Assembly (NCBI GenBank): GCA_003644825.1
Contig: QNDJ01000133.1
Coordinates: 1 to 5,675, forward strand
Reading direction: 5' to 3'
DNA: 5,675 nucleotides
Origin: Candidatus Zhuqueibacterota bacterium
Lineage (GTDB): Bacteria; SM23-31; B21-G16
Shown here: one piece after another, positions 1-5,043 of the stretch
Position numbering within the stretch: position 1 is the first letter of the stretch
Layout: the number at the start of each line of letters is the position of its first letter
Notes under the pieces: model-generated
Databases searched by the model: none
What the model was told of the DNA's origin: nothing
What the model saw: the letters and a program-made list of their open reading frames with translations, nothing else
Made by a program: the position numbers and the translations under genes

Positions 1-22
1 AGGCAGATCCGCCTCAGGCGGA
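1..22. repeat. Second, truncated copy of the double-hairpin element
   Basis: This holds the last 22 bp of the same 30-bp element as at 99-128, cut by the window edge. The half palindrome AGGCAGA is at 1-7 and the complete second hairpin is at 8-22. As in the other copy, AACCCCCAACCT of tRNA origin follows directly. Confidence 0.85.
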
Positions 23-34
23 AACCCCCAACCT
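1..34 (-). pseudogene. Second tRNA-Arg 3' fragment, cut by the window edge
   Basis: Bases 23-34 repeat the 12 nt of tRNA variable loop and T-stem seen at 205-216. The double hairpin (1-22) then follows in the same relative place as in the neighbouring unit. The rest of the fragment would lie outside the window. It is another unit of the same tandem array. Confidence 0.75.
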
Positions 35-80
35 ATTTTTTCCCTCTGCACCATAACTAATAATTTTATATATTTTTTCG

Positions 81-140
81 TACGCCCGGGAGGACTTGTC
101 TGCCAGAGGCAGATCCGCCTCAGGCGGAAACCCCCAACCT
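81..140 (-). pseudogene. tRNA-Arg 3' fragment split by the double hairpin
   Basis: On the minus strand, 140-129 matches the variable loop and T-stem side of the neighbouring tRNA-Arg (216-205 there). After the 30-bp insert, 98-81 matches the last 18 nt of the tRNA (204-187 there). Without the insert the two parts would rejoin into an exact copy of the last 30 nt of the tRNA. The 5' acceptor strand, D-arm and anticodon arm are missing, so it cannot work as a tRNA. The insert falls between T55 and C56 of the T-loop. Confidence 0.85.
99..128. repeat. 30-bp double-hairpin palindromic element
   Basis: Two perfect palindromes sit back to back. TCTGCCAGAGGCAGA at 99-113 has a 6-bp stem and a 3-nt loop, and TCCGCCTCAGGCGGA at 114-128 has the same geometry. 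The two stems differ at a single position, following the form TCYGCC-NNN-GGCRGA. The element is GC-rich in an AT-rich setting and interrupts a tRNA-derived sequence exactly between CTTG (95-98) and AACCCCC (129-135). It codes for no protein. It looks like a short REP-like or other dispersed palindromic element that was inserted, but that is inferred from the split target. No clear target-site duplication is visible. Confidence 0.85.
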
Positions 141-186
141 ATTTTTTCCCTCTGCACCATAACTAATAATTTTATATATTTTTTCG

Positions 187-260
187 TACGCCCGGGAGGA
201 CTTGAACCCCCAACCTCCTGATCCGTAGTCAGGCGTTCTATCCAGTTGAACTACGGGCGC
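187..260 (-). tRNA. tRNA-Arg (anticodon ACG)
   Basis: The 74-nt gene folds into a full cloverleaf. It has a 7-bp acceptor stem (GCGCCCG with CGGGCGT), a 4-bp D-stem (GTTC/GAAC), a 5-bp anticodon stem (CCTGA/TCAGG) with loop CTACGGA, a 5-nt variable loop, and a 5-bp T-stem (GGGGG/CCTCC) with loop TTCAAGT. The anticodon is ACG, which in bacteria is normally edited to ICG and reads CGU, CGC and CGA. A20, the known arginine identity base, follows the GG of the D-loop. The first pair is G1-U72, a wobble rather than the usual G-C. CCA is not encoded (A73 is followed by CG), so it must be added after transcription. Its last 18 nt belong to the 106-bp tandem repeat. Confidence 0.97.
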
Positions 261-274
261 TATATTCTATTCAA

Positions 275-303
275 AATATATGAAATTTATTTAAAAAACA
301 CAA
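275..303 (-). promoter_or_regulatory. Possible promoter of the tRNA-Arg gene
   Basis: On the minus strand, TTGTGT (303-298) and TATATT (280-275) are separated by 17 nt, and the tRNA begins 14 nt after the second box, leaving a short leader of about 8 nt. The -10 box matches the sigma-70 consensus at five of six positions and the -35 box only at three. The same stretch also holds TTTG about 20 nt before TATATTTTG, close to but not exactly the Bacteroidetes pattern TTTG...TAnnTTTG. The region is nearly all A and T, so chance matches are likely. Confidence 0.35.
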
Positions 304-317
304 ATAAGAATTTAACA

Positions 318-1763
318 TTAACGTTTTCTCTTAGCATATACAATTTGTGAACGGGGTACAAAAATCAAAGCATCATATCTATTTAATTCATTTTTAACCT
401 TTCTTATAAGGTTGTAAATGCTATTCGATATTTTCTTTGATTCTTTCAAGACTAAATCCCAGTCAATGTTTTTTATAAGGAAGGGAAGGTTATTATTTTC
501 ATAAGCAAGAGTAAAAATTAGTTTATCATACTGGTCTAATAACGGTTCAAAAAAGTAATAGTTTTCAGGAGTAACCAGCTTTTTTCTGTATGCATTTTTG
601 AATTTATTTATTATTCTATTATAATTGGAACCCTGTCTTAAATAAGAGTTTAAATTTATACCTGCCATCGAGCCTATTTTATAAGTCAGACCCCGAACAT
701 AAATTGAAAATGTCTTACTTTTTGTTGGTTCAAACTCAAAAGTAAGATAATTGCCTTCTCTTAAGAAATTCCCTCCATCTGGAAACGGAAACTGATTAAT
801 TGAATGATAAGCTCCTTCATGAATCATAACCTTACCTTCAGTAAAAAATCTGCCAAAAAAACGAGGGTCTGTCATATTTCTAACTATAGCTTTTTGCCTG
901 TAATAGTTAAAATCATACATATAACTTTTAAAATATGAATTAAGGTTTTCTATCACATTTTCAATATACCGGGGAGTTAAGAAAGGGTAAGCACCAATCA
1001 GGTTTTTATCTTTTGCTTTATTTAACAGTCCTTTAAGTTTCTTTATTAAATTTTCTGAATCAAAAATAGAAATTTCATTAACATTAATAGAAAATGTTGA
1101 GTCTATCAATCGAAAATATGGAACTATTATCTTTTCAATTGTTAGTTTATAGTTATGTTCTATATCATGAGCTCCTATATGAATTCTTTTTTCAGGATAA
1201 ATTTTGTTCCACTTTCGAAGATGTTCTAAAAGCTCATAAAGTTCTTCCGTATTAACAAAATCATAGATTACATTCTGGTAGAAATTTTCAGCTTCATTAT
1301 CATCTTTTATCCCGGTATAGTAATCCAGATAACCTGAAATTGAATACTCCTGCTCAATAAGAACAAGTGAAAATCTATCAAATGTATTAAGAGCAAAAAG
1401 AATCCTGTTGCGCAAATGATGAGTAACCTGATAATAATGGTTTTCTCCCTGAAGAAACACCTTAACATTATGGGAAATCGGCTCAAGCCAGGAAAGGTCA
1501 TCAAAATTTGAAAAAGATTCATTTACATCTTCAGGTGAAATAGTTTCTGTTTTAAACCATTCCTTTTTTAATTTGCAATTCTTTAATTCTTCCACCTCAG
1601 GATATAGCCTTATTCCCAGTTGAATAAGTTTCTTTTTTACATTAAGTGTATCTTCCTTTTTTTGAGCTAAAGAATATAAAGGAACTGTAATAAAGATAAA
1701 TAATAATAAAACTTTTAGAAAAACTTTATGAAAGTTATTTTTTAAAAGTTTTACACCATTCAT
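318..1763 (-). CDS. Exported erythromycin-esterase-like (EreA/TIKI-ChaN superfamily) protein
   Basis: A 481-residue protein with a signal peptide: a basic N-terminus, a hydrophobic stretch at about residues 15-33, and a likely cut after SLA before Gln34. It should act in the periplasm or outside the cell. The mature part resembles the erythromycin esterase family. LQGENHYY (104-111) corresponds to the GExxH motif, with Glu107 and His109 as candidate active-site residues. LVLIEQE (133-139) corresponds to the strand ending in Glu. LLEHLRKWNK (178-187) corresponds to the helix with LxxWxxxYN, and HIGAHD (195-200) to the GxD strand. YYRQKAIVRNM (287-297) corresponds to RDxxMAxN, and MIHEGAYH (313-320) to the usual AHNxH. 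Only the last His of that motif (His320) is kept. Residues after about 330 are not recognised. The start ATG has GGAG 5 nt upstream. The gene follows the solenoid gene by 88 nt on the same strand, so read-through is possible. The reaction and substrate are unknown, and macrolide resistance should not be assumed. Confidence 0.7.
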   Translation of the reverse strand: MNGVKLLKNNFHKVFLKVLLLFIFITVPLYSLAQKKEDTLNVKKKLIQLGIRLYPEVEELKNCKLKKEWFKTETISPEDVNESFSNFDDLSWLEPISHNVKVFLQGENHYYQVTHHLRNRILFALNTFDRFSLVLIEQEYSISGYLDYYTGIKDDNEAENFYQNVIYDFVNTEELYELLEHLRKWNKIYPEKRIHIGAHDIEHNYKLTIEKIIVPYFRLIDSTFSINVNEISIFDSENLIKKLKGLLNKAKDKNLIGAYPFLTPRYIENVIENLNSYFKSYMYDFNYYRQKAIVRNMTDPRFFGRFFTEGKVMIHEGAYHSINQFPFPDGGNFLREGNYLTFEFEPTKSKTFSIYVRGLTYKIGSMAGINLNSYLRQGSNYNRIINKFKNAYRKKLVTPENYYFFEPLLDQYDKLIFTLAYENNNLPFLIKNIDWDLVLKESKKISNSIYNLIRKVKNELNRYDALIFVPRSQIVYAKRKR

Positions 1764-1772
1764 TTTTTCTCC
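1764..1772 (-). promoter_or_regulatory. Ribosome binding site of the Ere-like gene
   Basis: GGAG (1772-1769) is followed by five A residues and then ATG at 1763. A second ATG lies 4 nt further on but in another frame, so the choice of 1763 is supported by both the spacing and the signal peptide. Confidence 0.7.
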
Positions 1773-1851
1773 AAGCTGTTAAGGTAATTAACTCTATTTA
1801 TATGACACCAGACTTTTTGTAAAGGTTTACATCTCCCACCTCTAAAAATTT

Positions 1852-3480
1852 TTATCTTACCTTTCTTACTCTTATATGTCCTGATTTTCTTACCTCAAGA
1901 TAAATTTCTCCTGAGCCATCACCAATTACACCTGTAATTTTTTCTCTACTCAACTTATTAGTTGTAATCTGTAAACCACCCAGTAGTTCAATTTCTTCAT
2001 ATTTTGGAACAATGGCGGTAAAATAAGCATTAATTTCTCCGCTTATATTAAGTAAAATATTTCCATAAGAGGTTTCCATTCTATAGGTACAATCCGGTTG
2101 AAAATGTAAATCCGCTTCTATATTTCCACTCGAGGTTGATGCTGTAACCGAACCACCTATTCTGTACAATTCAATTGAGCTGTAAGTTGTAACAATATCA
2201 ACAGAGCCAGCAACACTGTCCGCATATACACTACCTGACTTATTGATAACCTCCACAGAGCCTCCTATATCATTTAATATTACAGGGTTATAGGAAGTTT
2301 TTATATTCACACTTCTGCCTGCTTTTTTTATGCTTACTTTACCACTTTTACTATCAACGGTAACTTTTCCTTTTACTCTGGATATATTAACTGGATTATA
2401 TGAAGTCGAAACTTCTGCATCTCCTCCTATATTAAGTAATGACACACCACCACTTTTATTATATACTTTTACTGACCCTGTTACATCTTCTATTTCAACT
2501 CTGTCATAGGATGTTTCAACGGTCAGATTACCATCAATATTTGATACAATTACTGAACCACTCTTATCCATTATTCTTGCACCATTTTTCACTTCCTTTA
2601 AAGTTACATTTGCGTAAGTAGTTGAAATACTTGTAAATCCATCAATATATTCAGCCCGGACTTTTCCACTTTTATTTATTACAGTTAAACCACCTTTTAC
2701 ATTATTTACATCAACATTATCATAGGAGGTTTCTAAATCTACATTACTACCTGCATTGGAAACTTCAACAGAACCACTTTTATTAACAACATCAACAGTG
2801 CCATCAATGTCAGACAAAATAACTTTATCATAGGAATTTTCAATTCTTACCGAACCTTTTACTCTATACACCTTTGTTTTTCCACTTTTATTTTCTGAGG
2901 TTAAATCACCACTTACATCAGAAACAATAACAGAACCATAAGAATTTTTTAAATTAGCTCTTCCCCCTATTAGTTTAATAAACAGATTTCCACTGACATT
3001 ATCCACATCCAGTTCGTTAATATTATCAACTGAAACATCTCCATATTTATTTCTCACATCAATATTCAATCTGGATGGAAGAGTAATATCATAATCAACA
3101 CTCATTCCAATCCTTCTTTTGAACACTCTAAAAAACTCAGTATAATCAATTTCTGGAAATATTGTTCTTATGTATACAATACTTCCCCTCTTTTCAACTT
3201 CTATTTCGATTTCTTCAGTAATATCTTTTGCGAGCCTTAATGAACGAGCAGTAACTTTTTTCACAGCTCTGATTTCTATATCACCTTCTTTAACCCCCCT
3301 TACCGTAACATTTCCATTCGGGTTGTCAACAGAAGTTAAACTAACTCCTGCACTGGAAACTGTTTTTTTAAACTTTTGCCTGTATGTAGCTCTTTTTAAT
3401 TCCTTACCGGTGTTGGCAAATATGTTAAAAGGAAAAATAATTAACAAAATACATAAAAAATTCAAATACTTTATCTTCAT
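1852..3480 (-). CDS. Exported DUF4097-type beta-solenoid protein, second paralogue (Tyr/Ser rungs)
   Basis: A 542-residue protein with a signal peptide (hydrophobic stretch at about 6-21, likely cut near NIFA-N). Residues 45-140 form an N-terminal region of beta strands that aligns with the same part of the neighbouring paralogue. Regular 18-residue rungs then begin at 144 and run without a gap from 179 to 448. Rungs alternate strictly: Tyr at 181, 217, 253, 289, 325, 361, 397 and 433 (context TSYxxV), and NKSG-type turns with Ser at 199, 235, 271, 307, 343, 379, 415 and 451. A C-terminal cap follows (about 455-542) with further SYGN and GSGEIYLEV strands. This pattern is that of the DUF4097 / putative adhesin family, a beta-helix of unknown molecular role. 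There is no catalytic motif, membrane segment after the signal, or sorting signal. The start directly abuts the upstream stop codon, so the two paralogues are probably translationally coupled. Adhesion, scaffolding or envelope sensing are all open. Confidence 0.85.
   Translation of the reverse strand: MKIKYLNFLCILLIIFPFNIFANTGKELKRATYRQKFKKTVSSAGVSLTSVDNPNGNVTVRGVKEGDIEIRAVKKVTARSLRLAKDITEEIEIEVEKRGSIVYIRTIFPEIDYTEFFRVFKRRIGMSVDYDITLPSRLNIDVRNKYGDVSVDNINELDVDNVSGNLFIKLIGGRANLKNSYGSVIVSDVSGDLTSENKSGKTKVYRVKGSVRIENSYDKVILSDIDGTVDVVNKSGSVEVSNAGSNVDLETSYDNVDVNNVKGGLTVINKSGKVRAEYIDGFTSISTTYANVTLKEVKNGARIMDKSGSVIVSNIDGNLTVETSYDRVEIEDVTGSVKVYNKSGGVSLLNIGGDAEVSTSYNPVNISRVKGKVTVDSKSGKVSIKKAGRSVNIKTSYNPVILNDIGGSVEVINKSGSVYADSVAGSVDIVTTYSSIELYRIGGSVTASTSSGNIEADLHFQPDCTYRMETSYGNILLNISGEINAYFTAIVPKYEEIELLGGLQITTNKLSREKITGVIGDGSGEIYLEVRKSGHIRVRKVR
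2137..2946 (-). repeat. Coding 108-bp repeats, alternating Tyr and Ser rungs
   Basis: This covers residues 179-448 of the second solenoid protein: 15 rungs of exactly 18 residues. Odd rungs start like TSYDNVDVNNVKGGLTVI and even rungs like NKSGSVEVSNAGSNVDLE. The DNA shows it too: the plus-strand motif CCACTTTTA recurs for the NKSG turns. An earlier, less regular pair of rungs lies at residues 144-178 and is one residue short. Confidence 0.9.
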
Positions 3481-3493
3481 TTATTGCTCCTTT
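3478..3493 (-). promoter_or_regulatory. Stop-start junction with ribosome binding site
   Basis: AAAGGAG (3493-3487) lies inside the last codons of the first solenoid gene. After six nt (CAATAA), of which the last three are the TAA stop of that gene (3483-3481), the ATG of the next gene begins at 3480. The gap between genes is zero, a layout typical of translational coupling and of matched amounts of both products. Confidence 0.85.
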
Positions 3494-5001
3494 CTTATAT
3501 AAATGGTCGAATTTTTGGTTTCCAGATTAATATCCACCCCCTCTTTCCCTAATCTCCCTTTAGCAAAAATTGTTGAACCATACTTATCTTTTTCAAGCAG
3601 AAAATCACTGTAAATTTCTCCAAAAGTTGTTTTAGCAGTTATGGTGCCTGAAATATTAAATGGAAGAAATACTTTTATTACACCGTTTGTTGTAGATATT
3701 CTTATTCTTCTTCCACTTTTCTGAATTAAAGGCTCAATTCCGGAGAGTTCAACATTTCCATTTCTGTTGTTTATCTTAACATCATTTTTAGCACCTATAA
3801 TCTCAACCAGAGAAAATGAATTTTCTACATCAACGGAACCAGAAACATTCTTAACTGATACCGGTGAATTACTATTCTCAATAAATATCGAATTTTCTAT
3901 ATCATTAGCTTCAACTCTGCCAAACTTATTACGAATAATAGTTTCTCCTTTAACACACCAAACTGAAATTGCATCATTTGAATTGTCTATTTTCAAATTA
4001 CCATAAATATTCCCTGCAATAATACTTCCAAAAGAGTTATTAATATCCACATCTTTTTTAATTTCATTCACCTGTATAGAAGAATTTTTTGAGTCTATTC
4101 TAAGAGAAGAATTGCAATTTTTAACCCTGATTTTCCCGAAACTTCCAGTAATTTCAACTCTACCATTAATACTTTCAATCTCAATATCTCCATTTGAGGA
4201 AAAAACTCTTAAATCGCTATCTCCCTTAATGACTGATATCTTTCCAAAGCTATTTCTTGCTTCAACGATTCCGCTGATGTTTTCAAGTTTTATTCTTCCA
4301 TTTGAATTTCTTACATCGGCATTTCCTCCTATCCGGGAAACCTCAATAAGACCAAATTTATTAATACCTCTAAAATCTCCACTAATATCTGAAATATTTA
4401 TATCACCATTTGTAGTTTCTACTTCAGCATTACCCCTGACCCCCTGAACATTAACAGCACCGAATTTATTTGTAAGACTTACTTCACCACCAATATTTTT
4501 TACATTAATTATGGAATGCCCTGTAGTAACGTCCAGGTCTCCTTCAACACCAAGAACAGTTATATTACCAAAAGAGTTCTCAATCCTTAAATTACACTTA
4601 CCCGGAACTGTAATAATATAATTAACCTGATATGATTTTACATCCGAAGTCCTGAAGGAAGGATACTCCGTCGAAATTAAAAGATTATTCCCTCTTTTAG
4701 ATATATCAACAAAAATATCTTTAATAAATTTTTCTCCACTTTTTTTAACCTCAGAGTAGACTTTCTTTTCACCTTTAATCAAAACTTCATTTTTTTGCCA
4801 GGAATTAACCTCAATTTTACCGAATTTATGGTCAATAAAAATATAAACACCTGTATTAACTTTAACTGCCTTTTCAAACTTCTCTGAAATATAGTTACCC
4901 CACAATTCTTTTTCCTTAATTTCCTTCACCTGACTATATGTAATATTCTCTGTCAGAGCTATAGATAACAAAATGCTTACAAATAGTATTTTTATTTTCA
5001 T
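3481..5001 (-). CDS. Exported DUF4097-type beta-solenoid protein, first paralogue (Phe/Asn rungs)
   Basis: A 506-residue protein. The start at 5001 is preferred because AAAGGTGA lies just upstream and the protein then opens with a clean signal peptide (MKIKILFVSILLSIAL, likely cut near TYS-Q at about 23-24). A TTG seven codons earlier would add a charged stretch and lose this spacing. Residues 45-140 form a strand-rich N-terminal region shared with the paralogue. Residues 142-429 are 16 consecutive rungs of exactly 18 residues with no insertion or deletion. Phe sits at 144, 180, 216, 252, 288, 324, 360 and 396 (NSFGxI or NKFGxV). Asn sits at 198, 234, 270, 306, 342, 378 and 414 (NSNGxI), with His162 in the first such place. 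A capping region follows, with TTFGEI at 458-463. The family role is unknown: DUF4097 members are predicted beta-helical exported proteins, often near sigma or anti-sigma genes. It lies 42 nt after the anti-sigma gene, so both are probably in one transcript. Confidence 0.85.
   Translation of the reverse strand: MKIKILFVSILLSIALTENITYSQVKEIKEKELWGNYISEKFEKAVKVNTGVYIFIDHKFGKIEVNSWQKNEVLIKGEKKVYSEVKKSGEKFIKDIFVDISKRGNNLLISTEYPSFRTSDVKSYQVNYIITVPGKCNLRIENSFGNITVLGVEGDLDVTTGHSIINVKNIGGEVSLTNKFGAVNVQGVRGNAEVETTNGDINISDISGDFRGINKFGLIEVSRIGGNADVRNSNGRIKLENISGIVEARNSFGKISVIKGDSDLRVFSSNGDIEIESINGRVEITGSFGKIRVKNCNSSLRIDSKNSSIQVNEIKKDVDINNSFGSIIAGNIYGNLKIDNSNDAISVWCVKGETIIRNKFGRVEANDIENSIFIENSNSPVSVKNVSGSVDVENSFSLVEIIGAKNDVKINNRNGNVELSGIEPLIQKSGRRIRISTTNGVIKVFLPFNISGTITAKTTFGEIYSDFLLEKDKYGSTIFAKGRLGKEGVDINLETKNSTIYIRKEQ
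3715..4578 (-). repeat. Coding 108-bp repeats, alternating Phe and Asn rungs
   Basis: This covers residues 142-429 of the first solenoid protein: eight two-rung units of 36 residues. A typical pair is NKFGLIEVSRIGGNADVR (214-231) then NSNGRIKLENISGIVEAR (232-249). A consensus rung reads polar-polar-(F or N)-G-x-(I/V)-x-(V/I)-x-x-(I/V)-x-G-x-x-x-(V/I)-x. Copies differ enough at the base level that the array looks old and selected rather than newly amplified. Confidence 0.9.
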
Positions 5002-5006
5002 TTCAT

Positions 5007-5014
5007 TCACCTTT
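5007..5014 (-). promoter_or_regulatory. Ribosome binding site fixing the start of the first solenoid gene
   Basis: AAAGGTGA on the minus strand puts the AAGGTG core 6 nt before ATG at 5001. The site would fall inside the coding region if the upstream TTG at 5022 were used, so it decides for the ATG. Confidence 0.7.
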
Positions 5015-5043
5015 CTGCTCAAAAGATTCTATCCTTTTTTATT

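Larger units (their letters stand above)
1..204. repeat. Tandem 106-bp repeat made of tRNA 3' end, double hairpin and AT-rich spacer
   Basis: Bases 1-98 are identical to bases 107-204, giving a period of 106 bp. Read on the minus strand, a unit holds 12 nt of tRNA (variable loop and T-stem), a 30-bp double hairpin, the last 18 nt of the tRNA, and a spacer of about 46 nt that is nearly all A and T. The right-hand end of the repeat (187-204) is the 3' end of the intact tRNA-Arg gene, so the array is anchored in a working gene. The array runs off the left edge of the window, so the number of units is unknown. Perfect identity points to recent duplication, although an assembly artefact near a contig end could give the same picture. 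Confidence 0.93.

Noticed and set aside
1-204. CRISPR array
   Set aside because: The 106-bp period has no variable spacers: repeat and spacer are both identical between units, and the repeated block is tRNA-derived.
1307-1522. Minus-strand frame of 71 codons within the Ere-like gene
   Set aside because: It overlaps a well-supported gene in another frame, and its composition is Ile/Leu/Phe-rich as expected for a shifted AT-rich frame.
1797-1823. Possible promoter in the 88-nt gap before the Ere-like gene (TTTACA and TATAAA on the minus strand)
   Set aside because: The boxes are only 15 nt apart, shorter than the usual 16-18, and the region is AT-rich, so a chance match is likely.
1819-1830. 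Small inverted repeat GTAA-ACCT-TTAC as a terminator after the second solenoid gene
   Set aside because: The stem is only 4 bp, has almost no GC, and is followed on the minus strand by A residues, not a T run.
2439-2621. Plus-strand open frame inside the second solenoid gene
   Set aside because: It is antisense to periodic repeats, is rich in His, Leu and Tyr, and has no ribosome site. It is a by-product of the repeat codons. The plus-strand frames at 3170-3502, 3767-4006, 4112-4447 and 5378-5632 were rejected on the same grounds.
5002-5022. TTG start at 5022 for the first solenoid gene
   Set aside because: It would place the AAAGGTGA site inside the coding sequence and add a charged stretch before the signal peptide; ATG at 5001 has better spacing.
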